Positions 35,223 through 45,388 of a DNA stretch of 64,000 nt are shown in pieces. Below the pieces are notes generated by a model that was not told where the DNA came from, searched no databases, and saw nothing but the letters and a program-made list of their open reading frames with translations. Both the position numbers and the translations under genes were made by a program. Where the stretch lies: the NCBI GenBank assembly GCA_964653435.1, contig CAZZFA010000014.1:1-64000 (forward strand), read 5' to 3'. Within the stretch, counting starts at the first letter, position 1, and each line of letters opens with the position of its first letter. Source of the stretch: CAZMVY01 sp964653435. Its GTDB lineage: Bacteria > Planctomycetota > Phycisphaerae > UBA1845 > PWPN01.

Positions 35223-35997
35223 GTCGCGGCGGCCGGGGCTTGCCGCCGCAGGAGTCGGCGGCGCGGCCGGTCTCTTCGCGATTCTGCTGGTCGGTTGCGC
35301 GAATTCCTCCGGGGCCGGGGCGGCGTTCCGCGAGAGCCTGAGGCACTACACCCCCGAGCAGAACTACGAGATCGTGCTGCACGATCCGAATGCCGACGCG
35401 CGCCGGCGGGCCGTCAACCGGATCGTGCAGAGCGGCCGGGCCGCCGATGACGACGCGTTCCGCGTGCTCGATGTCGCCGCGCGAACGGACCCCAACGGGC
35501 AGGTCCGCTGCGCCGCGATCCTTGCGATGAAGAACTACTGGGACCCGCGGCCGCTCGATCCGCTCCTGGCGATCCTCAATCCGAAGGCGCATCCGAACGA
35601 GTCGGCACCGGCCCCGCCGCCGGTCCGATGGGATGCGACGGCCGCCCTCGGCCGCTTTGCCGAAAACGCCCTGATCCCGAGCGACCGTCGTGCCGAAGTC
35701 GTCGATGTGCTCGTGACGCTGCTCCTCGATGATCCGTATCGTGATGTGCGGATGGCCGCCGCACGCGGCCTCGGGGCGATCCCCGACAAGCGGGTTCTCC
35801 GTGCCCTGATTGCCGCCCTGCGCTGTCGGGACTTCGGCATTGCGTACGAGGCGCAGAACTCGCTGGTACGCCTGACGGGCAGGTCCTATCGATATGATGC
35901 CGAGGCCTGGGAGGCGTGGCTCGATTCCGCCGCGAATCCCTTCGATCGCACAGCGAACGCCGCTGCCGCTTCGCCCACGACTCGACCGGCCGGATGA
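35146..35997 (+). CDS. HEAT-repeat lipoprotein
   Basis: From the first in-frame ATG the product has 283 residues: an Arg/Ser-rich leader of about 30, a hydrophobic segment, a lipobox Leu-Val-Gly-Cys51, then HEAT-like helical repeats (DPNADARRRAVNRIV, RTDPNGQVRCAAILAM, DDPYRDVRMAAARGLG). Such proteins usually act as scaffolds at the membrane. No ATG, GTG or TTG exists in frame between the murI stop and the hydrophobic segment, so translation must start inside murI (ATG 35146 or TTG 35176), probably coupled to it. The Arg-rich leader may be a consequence of that overlap. Confidence 0.65.
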   Translation: MSPGRRRSSSLFTSRSTSRRRSTSRESRRPGLAAAGVGGAAGLFAILLVGCANSSGAGAAFRESLRHYTPEQNYEIVLHDPNADARRRAVNRIVQSGRAADDDAFRVLDVAARTDPNGQVRCAAILAMKNYWDPRPLDPLLAILNPKAHPNESAPAPPPVRWDATAALGRFAENALIPSDRRAEVVDVLVTLLLDDPYRDVRMAAARGLGAIPDKRVLRALIAALRCRDFGIAYEAQNSLVRLTGRSYRYDAEAWEAWLDSAANPFDRTANAAAASPTTRPAG

Positions 35998-36071
35998 ATC
36001 CGATTCCCGCCTCGGTCCGGCCGCATGCCGCCGCTTCGCGCAGGGCGGGCCTGCTGCGCAGGGGTCCGCGA

Positions 36072-36890
36072 TTACCGCAGTCTCTCCACCGCGGTCATCA
36101 GCCGCTCAATCCGCCACGGATCGAGTTCATTGGACCATACGCCATCATGCTTGAGGAACGATCCGACGATGAATGCGTCGGTGTAAGGCCACAGGTCGGC
36201 GATGTTGTCCGGCGTCACGCCGCTGCCGACGAGCACGGGCACGTGTACGGCGGCGGCAGCGGCCTGCACGTCGGCCGGCGCGGTCGGCCGTCCGGTGGCC
36301 GTACCGGTGATGACCACGCCGTCGGCGCCGAAGAACTCGCTGGTGTGGGCGGCCTCGGCGATATCGACATCCGCGGTAATCGCGTGGCTGGAGTGTTTCT
36401 TCTTCACATCCGCGAGTACGGCGATGTTGTCGGCCCCGATGATCCGCCGGTACCGCAGCAGGGGGCCGGCGTCGGCCTCGGGCATGAGCCCCTCGTCGGC
36501 GACGTGGGCATAGGCGAAGTTCTCCACCCGGATGAAGCTGCATCGCGCCGCCAGCGCGACCGCCAGCGCCTCGCGGTTGGCTCCCGCGAGGATCTGCACG
36601 CCGACCGGCACGTGGACGGTCGCGCGGACGGCGACGGCAATGGCGGTCATCGTGGAGACGATCTCCGGTCCCGCTCCCTGCCGGAGGTAAGGCCGGTCGT
36701 GCATGTTCTCGATCATGACGGCGTCCACGCCTCCGGCGACGAGGACGCGGGCTTCCACGGCGGCTCGCTCCACCAGACTGCGTACGGGAGCGACGGCGCG
36801 GGGTGTGCCCGGCAGGGCCCCCACGTGGACCATCCCGATGACGGCCTTGTGCCGTCCGAATAACGACGCGGTTCTTTCAGCAGCATTCAT
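36072..36890 (-). CDS. BtpA/SgcQ-family TIM-barrel protein
   Basis: The 272-residue protein has the family sequence across its whole length: VIGMVHVGALPGTP, DAVMIENMHDRPYL, LAGANREALAVALAA, RVENFAYAHVADEG, ADVKKKHSSHAI, GVVITGTATGRPT and VPVLVGSGVTPDNI. BtpA is known from cyanobacteria as a photosystem I biogenesis factor, but non-photosynthetic homologues probably act as small-molecule enzymes or sugar-related barrels; the activity is not known. ATG 36890 is the natural start. No obvious operon partner exists. Confidence 0.85.
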   Translation of the reverse strand: MNAAERTASLFGRHKAVIGMVHVGALPGTPRAVAPVRSLVERAAVEARVLVAGGVDAVMIENMHDRPYLRQGAGPEIVSTMTAIAVAVRATVHVPVGVQILAGANREALAVALAARCSFIRVENFAYAHVADEGLMPEADAGPLLRYRRIIGADNIAVLADVKKKHSSHAITADVDIAEAAHTSEFFGADGVVITGTATGRPTAPADVQAAAAAVHVPVLVGSGVTPDNIADLWPYTDAFIVGSFLKHDGVWSNELDPWRIERLMTAVERLR

Positions 36891-37060
36891 GGTTCGAGTG
36901 TTACTCCGTCGGGACCCCTGCCGCTTCGGCGAGCCCGGTGATCCCCTGCGCCTTCGCCGCGGGGCAGTTTAGCGGACTTCGGCGATAATTGCACTCGTTC
37001 GGTTGGAGTTGCCCGGTCTGCAACCGATACAGAGAAGGCGGACCCGGAGGACTACGGTCC

Positions 37061-37969
37061 ATGTTCGAAACGAGTATCGGCGCTTTCGCTCCCAACATTG
37101 CGTCGCTGCTGCTCACACGCGGTGCCGGCCTTCCGCCGCTTCAGTGGCAGAATCAGTCGCACCGCGGCGCCAAGAAAATCCTTGACGAATCCGACGACGC
37201 CCGGCTGTTCTCCGGCAGGAGCCTTGTCAGCGAGCCGATGGCGGCCGGCGTCCGCGCCCTGCTCTACCTGTGGAACGGGTGGATCGGCGAATGCAGCATG
37301 TACAGCCAGGCGGCCGATCCGGCCGAGAGGCTCTATCTGACCGGGCTCTGTGAACGTCAGGCCGGCCGGACGGAGGCGGCGAAAAGGACCTTCCAGCAGC
37401 TCGCGGGGCACGTGCTTTTCGCTGCGCTTGGCGCCGACGGCATACAGATCGTCGGAAAGCAGACGCAGGCTGCCGTCAAACGCTTCCACGATATTCTGGA
37501 GCTGAACGGGGAGTGGGAGCCGTTTGCATTCATTGATCTGTACACGCAGGCGGCGGCCGGCCGGCTCGACGCCGCGAGCGAGGAATCGGTCCGCCGGCTT
37601 CAGTGCCGCGAGTTCGAGCGGCTTCTTGCCCATTGCTATCAAGGCGCTACGGGGGAGGCGGTTACGCTCGGACCGGTCGGCGAGGCGCAAACCGAGCGCC
37701 GCAGCGTTCCCCGCCGGAGCAGTCCGCCGGCCCGGCGCGCCGGGCGAGCCGGCCGCAGCACCCCGCGCGAGGACGTCGCTCGACCGGCGAGCCGCGAGAA
37801 ACCCGCCGTTGCACAGCCGCCGCTGTCGGCAATGGCTCGCGTCGTCTGTCCGAAGTGCCGAGTCATTGCGATGTTCCCCGCCTCAATGCTGGGTAAGGCC
37901 GTCCGATGTCTGAGCTGCGGCGGGTTTTTCGAGATACCGAGAGTCACGGCGGCCGCCTCCGGCCGGTAA
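37061..37969 (+). CDS. Protein of unknown function with C-terminal MJ0042-like zinc ribbon
   Basis: The 302-residue protein has a helical N-terminal domain of about 200 residues with Cys-poor, Ala-rich sequence, then a basic low-complexity linker, and at about 262-290 a Cys4 zinc-ribbon (CPKCRVIAMFP... VRCLSCGGFFEI) of the MJ0042 kind. That ribbon is widespread in Planctomycetota. GGAGG lies 10 bases before ATG 37061. No signal peptide is visible. The function is unknown; the ribbon suggests nucleic-acid or protein contact. Confidence 0.7.
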   Translation: MFETSIGAFAPNIASLLLTRGAGLPPLQWQNQSHRGAKKILDESDDARLFSGRSLVSEPMAAGVRALLYLWNGWIGECSMYSQAADPAERLYLTGLCERQAGRTEAAKRTFQQLAGHVLFAALGADGIQIVGKQTQAAVKRFHDILELNGEWEPFAFIDLYTQAAAGRLDAASEESVRRLQCREFERLLAHCYQGATGEAVTLGPVGEAQTERRSVPRRSSPPARRAGRAGRSTPREDVARPASREKPAVAQPPLSAMARVVCPKCRVIAMFPASMLGKAVRCLSCGGFFEIPRVTAAASGR

Positions 37970-37997
37970 TGTCATGGACCCGCGCACAGCGGGTTTC

Positions 37998-38777
37998 TCA
38001 TCTTGCGACGAAATGAAACTCGAAGAGCTCGGCCCTGCCTGCCGGGGCGGTGGCGGCCGGCGCGGTCGTGGGCGTTGACGTCGGCGTGACGGCCGGATAG
38101 ATCGGCACGAGAAGCCGAAAGTCGTCGCCCTTGCGAAGCGCCTTCGGAAACACCACGAACCCGCCGACAACGTGCCCCGGCGGGATTGCCTGCGAGCGCA
38201 ACAGGCGGGCGAGGAAGCCGGCGGTCGCCTGTCGTTGCAGATAGATGTCGCGGGCACTGTCGTAATAGTAGTAGTGATAGCCGTAGTATCCCCAGCCGGG
38301 ATAGCCGCAGTACGGATAGCTGCGGCGACCGTAGTAGCGATACACGGATGCCCCGTGTGGCCCCTCCCATCGGACCGCCTCCGGGGGCGTGAGTTCCGCG
38401 AAGCCGCTTGTCAAGACGCGGGCCGACTGGAACGCGCGGAGCAGGTCGTCCGGCGGAATCGGCAGTTCCTCTGCCCATTGCGGGCCGACGCCACGGCCGA
38501 GTTGAATCCGACTCACGTCGATGGCGAGTGGGGACTTTGAGTTGTTCTGCACCTGGATGCCGAAGGCGACAAACTCGTTTCCTGCGCCGATGGGCGGCTG
38601 GCTGATGCCCATTGCGGAGACGACAAGATCGTCCCTGTACTCGAAGACGCCCCGTTCACCCTCGATGGGCCCCTGCGACGGACCGGGCACGGCGCGAAGC
38701 TGCGGCGTACAACCGGATGCCGTCAGGACGATGCACGCGATTGAGGCTGCGCAGAAGCTCATGTCTATCTGCTTCAT
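37998..38777 (-). CDS. Tyr/Gly-rich lipoprotein of unknown function
   Basis: The 259-residue protein begins with a lipoprotein signal (lipobox Thr-Ala-Ser-Gly-Cys23). A conserved-looking domain with immunoglobulin-like strand pattern (FGIQVQNNSKSPLAIDVSRI) follows, then a run dominated by Tyr, Gly and Pro (residues around 165-185, for example GYYGYHYYYYDS), and a Thr/Pro-rich segment before the end. ATG 38777 is the signal start; a long upstream frame is rejected. Bases 38778-39015 upstream hold no clear feature. Confidence 0.7.
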   Translation of the reverse strand: MKQIDMSFCAASIACIVLTASGCTPQLRAVPGPSQGPIEGERGVFEYRDDLVVSAMGISQPPIGAGNEFVAFGIQVQNNSKSPLAIDVSRIQLGRGVGPQWAEELPIPPDDLLRAFQSARVLTSGFAELTPPEAVRWEGPHGASVYRYYGRRSYPYCGYPGWGYYGYHYYYYDSARDIYLQRQATAGFLARLLRSQAIPPGHVVGGFVVFPKALRKGDDFRLLVPIYPAVTPTSTPTTAPAATAPAGRAELFEFHFVAR

Positions 38778-39015
38778 ACGGGCATTATAGCTTCCTGGGG
38801 TGCAACACGCGCAGGGCGCGCATGTTCCGCATTGCGGCGGCAGGGCCCTCGTTACTTCGAGGCACAGGGCACGCCGTTGCGTGCGGATTCGTCCGGGCGG
38901 TGATTCTCGACGCGGAACGCGCGGCACTTCGTTCTGCCCGCGGAACGGAAACCGGCAGGCCCGCCGCGGACCGTATTCGCTGTGCCCTTTCACGGCCGTA
39001 ATGCCGCGTGCCGGG

Positions 39016-39432
39016 TCAGCGCCCGCCCATGACCGATTCGAGCGACTCCTTCTTGCGATAGGCCAGGCCCTGGAAGGTCGCCACGACTTCGCCCGCGTCG
39101 TTCGTGACCTGGATCGAGTACGTGCCCAGCTTCGGGTTCACCGAGACCTCCTTCGCCTCGGCGGTGAGGGTGCCGGCCGTTGCCGCCTTGATGAACGTGA
39201 TACTCACGTTGATCGCGACGGCGACGGTGCCGTGCGAGTTGCACGCGGCGGCGAAGGCGAGGTCCGCGAGGGTGAAGATCGCGCCGCCCTGGACGCTGCG
39301 GACACCGTTCAGGTGGTGTTCCTGGATCTTCATTCGCGTCCTGGCGGTGCCCTTGCCGACTTCTACCAGCTCGATGCCGCAATGCCTGGCGAACAGGTCT
39401 CGTTCGGCGAAGAACTGTGTGATGCGGTCCAT
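39016..39432 (-). CDS. PaaI-type hotdog thioesterase
   Basis: The 138-residue protein has the hotdog-fold pattern of PaaI/DUF4442-like thioesterases: HLNGVRSVQGGAIFTLADLAFAAA with the active-site Asp and neighbouring Gly residues, and beta strands VAVAINVSITFIKAA and GTLTAEAKEV. It would hydrolyse acyl- or aryl-CoA esters. AAGGAG stands before ATG 39432. It is followed downstream on the same strand by 38778-39015 without a gene. The natural substrate cannot be told. Confidence 0.85.
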   Translation of the reverse strand: MDRITQFFAERDLFARHCGIELVEVGKGTARTRMKIQEHHLNGVRSVQGGAIFTLADLAFAAACNSHGTVAVAINVSITFIKAATAGTLTAEAKEVSVNPKLGTYSIQVTNDAGEVVATFQGLAYRKKESLESVMGGR

Positions 39433-39558
39433 TCTCGGGTCTCCTTGTCGTTACGCCAACGGGCTATTGGGGGCCGTCCACCACGTGTACGGCGCGCGGA
39501 TGGCCCGCGCGCAATCTCTGGCGTGCAGGCGGACGGCCGGGACGGGTACGCGGACGCG

Positions 39559-40644
<1,086 letters not shown>

Positions 40645-40741
40645 GTGGTCGATTCCGCCCCGGGTTGCCGGGCCGATGGCATAGTACCGGCGGGAGGTCG
40701 CGCGGGCAAACGCGCCTCGTCGTGGGTGGCGGTCGGTTCGA

Positions 40742-41248
40742 CTACCGCCGGCGGCGGGAGGCGCCCGATCGGCCGCCCGTCTTGGATTCGAGCCGGAACG
40801 GGCCGAGTGTGATCGTCCGGTCCATCGACTTGCACATGTCGTACACCGTCAGCGCAGCGACGGTTACCGCGGTGAGCGCTTCCATCTCGACGCCGGTACG
40901 GGCCGCCACGCGGGCCGTCGCACGGATCTCGACGCGGTCCGGCGGGCGGATTTGAAAGTCGATGTCCACCCAATCCAAGGCAAGCGGGTGACAGAGCGGA
41001 ATCAACTCCCCCGTTCGCTTGGCAGCGAGAATGCCGGCCACACGTGCCACATCGAAGACGTCGCCCTTGGCGAGCCGCCCGCCGGCGATCCGCCGGAGCG
41101 TCTCGGGTGAAACCGTTACGCCGCCCGCGGCGACGGCCGTCCGCGTGGTCGGCCGCTTGGCAGATACATCTACCATCCTCACGCGGCCCGCGCGGTCCAG
41201 GTGGGACAAGGTCTTTCCCGGTGCGGTTCCGTCGCTTCTGCGTCCCAT
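40742..41248 (-). CDS. moaC: Cyclic pyranopterin monophosphate synthase MoaC
   Basis: The 168-residue protein carries out the second step of molybdenum cofactor synthesis with MoaA. Seen are MVDVSAK, LIPLCHPLALD, VEMEALTAVTVAALTVYDMCKSMDR and the C-terminal LESKTGGRSG motif. ATG 41248 follows AAGGAGG. The other moa genes are not in the window. It is divergent from the small membrane protein at 41364. Confidence 0.95.
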   Translation of the reverse strand: MGRRSDGTAPGKTLSHLDRAGRVRMVDVSAKRPTTRTAVAAGGVTVSPETLRRIAGGRLAKGDVFDVARVAGILAAKRTGELIPLCHPLALDWVDIDFQIRPPDRVEIRATARVAARTGVEMEALTAVTVAALTVYDMCKSMDRTITLGPFRLESKTGGRSGASRRRR

Positions 41249-41363
41249 AAAGCCTCCTTGTGCCGCGCGCGGCGATGTCCGGGATACGGCCGTGGTGAAC
41301 TGCACTCTTCCGATATCCGATACGCATATGAACTGTCAACCGACCTGATGTCGAGGACCGGCC

Positions 41364-41882
41364 ATGCGTGCGGCCGCCGCGAACAACGGGGGTGAAGGCT
41401 GGTGCCGGCGCTTCCATCGGAATCGCCCGCGGAGGGTCCTTCTGCTCCTGGCGGCAGTCTGGATCGTGCAGGGCTTTGACCTGGGGTTTACCCTGGTTGC
41501 GCATCAGTCGGGGACATTCGCGGAACTGAACCCGGCGGGGGGGTGGCTGCTGCAGCGCGGACCCGTCGCGGTGATCGTGTTCAAGGCATCGCTGGTGTTG
41601 CTGGCCTCGGTGATTCTGTGGTGCGGTCGGACCCGTCTCCTGAGCGAATGTCTCCTGTGGCTGGTGGCAGCGGCATGCGTCGGACTGGCGTTGCGGTGGC
41701 GCGACTATTTCACGTTCTTTCACGAAAACGCGCACGATATCGCGATTGTCCAGTCGGACGAGTCTCTCGTGCCGGGCGCCGCCCTGCGGACGAGTATGCA
41801 TCGGGCGTCACGGTCCTTGCCGGCGCCCGGCGAGGGCGGAATCGTCCGGTCGGCGGTCCCCGGCGGCGACCTTTCGCGGTAG
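41364..41882 (+). CDS. Small membrane protein with DUF5658-like pattern
   Basis: The 172-residue protein has about three hydrophobic segments. The first, with IVQGFDLGFTLVAHQSG, then TFAELNPAGG, resembles the DUF5658 pattern (a D at the membrane edge, then E-x-NP). The C-terminal 50 residues are soluble and Arg/Ser-rich. ATG 41364 follows GAGGACC. Nothing in the context points to a function. Confidence 0.6.
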   Translation: MRAAAANNGGEGWCRRFHRNRPRRVLLLLAAVWIVQGFDLGFTLVAHQSGTFAELNPAGGWLLQRGPVAVIVFKASLVLLASVILWCGRTRLLSECLLWLVAAACVGLALRWRDYFTFFHENAHDIAIVQSDESLVPGAALRTSMHRASRSLPAPGEGGIVRSAVPGGDLSR

Positions 41883-41889
41883 GGGGGGG

Positions 41890-41940
41890 CTTTCGCCCGC
41901 TTCCGGAATGTTGGCGGGACGCGAGGATTCCGGGGGATAG
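41890..41940 (+). repeat. Short dispersed element (GGAATGT...GCGGG type)
   Basis: CCCGCTTCCGGAATGTTGGC, then GGGACGCGAGGATTCC, matches 49257-49310 and the inverse of 3384-3437. It directly precedes palindromic repeat copy D. Confidence 0.6.
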
Positions 41941-42140
41941 ACTCTTCCGTCGCAGCTTTTGCGCGCCTTGCGCGCGTGTTATCGCGCTGGGGCGGTGGCG
42001 CGACCCGTCATTCTGAGGAGCGCAGCGACGAAGAATCTGGCTGATTGGCGCAGGCAAGCCGGATGCTTCGCTTCGCTCCGCATGACGGCCGCCGGCGCGG
42101 CCGTGTTCGGTTGCGGCCGAAGGCCGCCTTGGGAGCGCAG
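41939..42140 (-). repeat. Dispersed palindromic repeat, copy D
   Basis: The order is the same as copy C: flank starting TAGACTCTTCCG, 80-bp core at 42007-42086 (GTCATTCTGAG to CTCCGCATGAC), then the TTGCGGCCGAAGGCCGCC block. It lies between the DUF5658-like gene and the amidohydrolase gene; nothing else is seen to 42199. Confidence 0.85.
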
Positions 42141-42199
42141 GAGCGACGGAGCCCTCGCAGCGATGCGCGCCGCATGCGAAACCGTCCTGCCGGGAAGCG

Positions 42200-43114
42200 C
42201 TACTGTGCCGGGTGAGCCACGCCGGAAGGTTCTTCCGCGGGCCGCGCGTGCGAAACGGAGCCGCTTTCCGCCACGATGCCGAGCAGATCAAGTGCGTTGC
42301 GTTCCACGATTCGCCGGAGCTGCTCGCGGGGAATCGTCGGCAGGTTCGTGCCGTGGCAGAAGTGGTTGATGCTGTACAGTGACTCGATGCAGGCGGCCGC
42401 GGAGGTGAACGGGAAGTTGCTCGCAAAGAGGAGCTTGTCCATCACATCGGCCTGGTAGGCCGCGAGCAGCGCGTTGTAAGCCTGCCAGTTGTTGTGGAGC
42501 AGGCCGCCGATATCCGCGTAGACGTTCGGGTGCTTCGCCAGGAGAAGCACGGTTTCCTCGACCCACGGATGACCGAGCTGAGCCACAACGATTCGCAGGT
42601 CGGGAAACTCGCGGGCCACCTCGTCGAGAAGATACGGGCGGGCGAATTCCATCTTCGCCGCCGGGGTCGTCAGGATATCCTGATCGAAAACGACCGGCAT
42701 CCGCAGGCGGTCGGCCTCGGCATACAGCTTCATGGCGGCGGTGCTGGCCGGATGAAAGTCTTGCGCCGCAGGCGAGACCGTAAGGCCGCGCATGCCGAGT
42801 TCCTGGCGGGCCCGTAACGTTTCGCGGACGGCCTCGACGGGATTCGAGGGATCGACCCCGGCAAAGCCGATCAGTCGATCCGGGTGCTGGCGGACGTAGC
42901 GGGCCACGTAGTCGTTCGGGATGTGCGCGCCAAGGTAGTAGCTGCGGAATGCCAGAACGATGGACTTATCCACGGGCTCGGCGGCGACGAAATGGTGATG
43001 GGTATCGGCCTCGGGCCAGCCGCGACGCCCGGCGGCGCGATCCACCGTACCGGGCGCCCACCGGCCGAGCTGCTCAGGCCCTTCCCATATATGCGTGTGA
43101 CAATCGACGATCAT
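42200..43114 (-). CDS. Amidohydrolase-2 family protein
   Basis: The 304-residue TIM-barrel protein has the N-terminal metal motif DCHTHIW at 4-10 and later LGHPW (His of the barrel) and LLFASNFPF (Asn replaces the Asp often seen in this position). Members include decarboxylases and lactonases of aromatic or sugar acids. The last 25 residues are a non-conserved tail. ATG 43114 is the natural start. The gap to the aldo-keto reductase gene (43115-43269) holds nothing visible. The substrate is unknown. Confidence 0.82.
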   Translation of the reverse strand: MIVDCHTHIWEGPEQLGRWAPGTVDRAAGRRGWPEADTHHHFVAAEPVDKSIVLAFRSYYLGAHIPNDYVARYVRQHPDRLIGFAGVDPSNPVEAVRETLRARQELGMRGLTVSPAAQDFHPASTAAMKLYAEADRLRMPVVFDQDILTTPAAKMEFARPYLLDEVAREFPDLRIVVAQLGHPWVEETVLLLAKHPNVYADIGGLLHNNWQAYNALLAAYQADVMDKLLFASNFPFTSAAACIESLYSINHFCHGTNLPTIPREQLRRIVERNALDLLGIVAESGSVSHARPAEEPSGVAHPAQ

Positions 43115-43269
43115 GCTCAGAATCCGTGGGCCCGCGCCGGCTTCAACTGCCTCGGTAGCCGATGCTTATACCGTCGGACGATTGGCCGGTCAACGGGGCC
43201 GGCAACCGCCCTTGACCGGTCCGATGGAGGCAGGTCCTGCACACCGGGGCAGCGACGTTCCCCGGGCCG

Positions 43270-44265
43270 TCAACATGCCGGTTTGCCTATGGCCTCGAAT
43301 GTCCAGCCGATCACGGCCAGCTCCTGCTCGGAAAGTCTGAGCCCGGCCGCTGCGGCGTTCTCGACGGCCTGTCGGGCGTTCCGCGCACCGACGAGGGCGG
43401 TGGTGACACCCTGACGGGTGAGCACCCACGCCACGGCGACCTGCGCGAGCGTGGCGCCGTGGGCGTCGGCGATGGGCCGTATCTTCTCCAGCGCATCTAG
43501 GACGCGGCGGCGGTTCGTCGGCTGATACCAGGGCATCCTGCCGCGGATATCGGTCTCGGGAAACGTGCGATCCATGGTAACCTTGCCGGTGAGCAGGCCC
43601 AGCGCCATCGGACTGTAGCAGAGCACGCCGAGATTCTCGCGGCGGCAGAAGGGAAGAGGGTCGGACTCAATCTCGCGTTCGAGGAGATTGTACTTGATCT
43701 GATCGGAGACGACCGGGCCGAACCGCAAGGCCTCGGCCAGGTCGGCGGCGCGGTAGTTGCACATGCCGATGTGGCGTATCTTGCCCTCCTCCTTGAGACG
43801 AACGAGGGCGCCCATGGTTTCCTCGGCCGGGGCGCTCGCGCTGGGCCAGTGAACCTGGTAAAGGTCGATCGTCTCGACGCCCAGACGCGTGAGGCTCTGT
43901 TCGCATTCGTGGCGAATGGAGGCTGCCTTGGTGTTCTTGTAAACGCAGACGTCGCGGCCGTCCGGCGCCTTGATGGTGAAGTAGAACTCGCCTTCCGTGC
44001 TGTCCCAGCGCAGACCGCACTTCGTCAGGATTCTCACCCTGTCGCGCCGGCCCTTGATCGCCTTTCCGACGAGGGACTCGCTATGACCGCAGCCGTACAT
44101 GGGGGCCGTGTCGATCGCGTCGACGCCGTGGTCGATCGCGGCCTGGATCGCCCTGATGCCTTCGTCGTCGTCGCTGCCGCCCCAGAAGAGCCCGCCGATT
44201 CCCCACGCCCCGAACGTGATGACCGGCAGCTCCAGATCACTCGTGCCGAGTTTACGATGTTCCAC
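43270..44265 (-). CDS. Aldo/keto reductase
   Basis: The 331-residue NADPH-dependent reductase has the catalytic tetrad: Asp52 and Tyr57 in DTAPMYG, Lys82 in LTKCG, and the His in QVHWPS, plus the C-terminal ALVGARNARQ coenzyme-binding segment. The start codon is GTG 44265 with GGGAGG four bases upstream. It may share an operon with the amidohydrolase gene, 155 bp downstream. It belongs to the YajO/IolS-like group by overall sequence. Confidence 0.88.
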   Translation of the reverse strand: MEHRKLGTSDLELPVITFGAWGIGGLFWGGSDDDEGIRAIQAAIDHGVDAIDTAPMYGCGHSESLVGKAIKGRRDRVRILTKCGLRWDSTEGEFYFTIKAPDGRDVCVYKNTKAASIRHECEQSLTRLGVETIDLYQVHWPSASAPAEETMGALVRLKEEGKIRHIGMCNYRAADLAEALRFGPVVSDQIKYNLLEREIESDPLPFCRRENLGVLCYSPMALGLLTGKVTMDRTFPETDIRGRMPWYQPTNRRRVLDALEKIRPIADAHGATLAQVAVAWVLTRQGVTTALVGARNARQAVENAAAAGLRLSEQELAVIGWTFEAIGKPAC

Positions 44266-44525
44266 GTGTGCCTCCCGGCGTAACGCATGCCCGCATGCGC
44301 CTCATCAGCGCCCGCTCCGGATGATGTCGGTGGGGATCCGCGGGCAACGGGTGCGCGAAACCGTCTGCGATTCCGCATAGGCCCCCCGCCTCCGGCAGCG
44401 GTGCGTCCATGCGGAAATCACCCCGATCTCGTGCGGCGCGCTGCGGCGAAACGGACTCTCCGGCGGCCCTGCGCGCCGCGGCAAACATCGCGCATGTGCA
44501 TGTCCGAGTATTCCCGGCTGAACGT

Positions 44526-45248
44526 TTACGCGGTTGTCCTAGCAAATCGCTCCGCCACATCCTTCCAGTTGACCAGGTTCCACCAGGCCTTGACGAAGTC
44601 TGCCCGCCGATTCTGATATTTCAGATAGTAGGCGTGCTCCCACACGTCGCAAACCAGCAGGGGGGTGACGCCCCACTGTGTGAGGTTCTGGTGTTTTTCG
44701 GCCTGGAGGATGATGAGCTGGCGGCCTTGCGGCTGCCACGCGAGGATGCCCCAGCCGCTGGCCTCGACGGCAATCGTCGCCGCGCTGAATTGCTTCGTAA
44801 ACGCGTCGTACGAGCCGAAGTCCTTGCGGATGCGGTCCATGAGCTCGCCGGTCGGCTCGCCGCCTCCGCCGGCCTTCGCGCCGGCCATGTTTGTCCAGAA
44901 GATTTCGTGCAGGAACGCCCCGGAGCCGTTGAAGGCCGCTTCGCGTTCCCAGTGCTTGATGAGGGCGTAGTCGCCCGACTCGCGGGCCTTGGCGAGGGCC
45001 GCGAGCGCGGCATTGAGCCCGTTGACGTACGCCTGGTGGTGCTTGTCGTGATGGAGTTTCACGGTTTCCGCGTCCATATAGGGCTCGAGGGCGTCGTACG
45101 CATAGGGCAGCGGAGGGAGGGTGAACGGCCCGTCCGCGCCCGCTCCCGCGGCTGCGGCTCCCATCGCCAGCGGCACATGGATTCCCGATACGGCGGCCAG
45201 CCCGCCGGCAGCGGCAACGCCCTTGACAAAGTCACGACGAGTGGACAT
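44526..45248 (-). CDS. Exported iron/manganese superoxide dismutase
   Basis: The 240-residue protein carries a twin-arginine signal (RRDFVKG at 4-10 followed by an Ala/Gly-rich hydrophobic run). The mature enzyme shows the metal ligands: His in LHHDKHHQAY, His in GAFLHEIFW, and Asp and His in LLVCDVWEHAYYLKYQN. It dismutates superoxide, here outside the cytoplasm; bacterial SODs of this class are usually cytosolic. AGGAGG precedes ATG 45248, and the promoter at 45335-45362 is divergent to the epimerase gene. Confidence 0.9.
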   Translation of the reverse strand: MSTRRDFVKGVAAAGGLAAVSGIHVPLAMGAAAAGAGADGPFTLPPLPYAYDALEPYMDAETVKLHHDKHHQAYVNGLNAALAALAKARESGDYALIKHWEREAAFNGSGAFLHEIFWTNMAGAKAGGGGEPTGELMDRIRKDFGSYDAFTKQFSAATIAVEASGWGILAWQPQGRQLIILQAEKHQNLTQWGVTPLLVCDVWEHAYYLKYQNRRADFVKAWWNLVNWKDVAERFARTTA

Positions 45249-45334
45249 TCGACACCTCCTGTGTTGCAATGCGTCCAGGGACCGATCCGGCATCGGTACG
45301 CCACCCGGACGCCCCGGATCGGCAATCCCAGCCT

Positions 45335-45362
45335 AGCATAGCGCGGCGATGGCGAGGGTCAA
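45335..45362 (-). promoter_or_regulatory. Promoter of the superoxide dismutase gene
   Basis: On the minus strand TTGACC (45357-45362) and TATGCT (45335-45340) are spaced by 16 bp. Confidence 0.62.
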
Positions 45363-45388
45363 GCGAAACTCGACGGGAGAACACGAAG

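Noticed and set aside
44266..44525. A small gene between the aldo-keto reductase and the superoxide dismutase
   Set aside because: Frames here are short and Arg/Pro-rich, without Shine-Dalgarno or recognisable motif.
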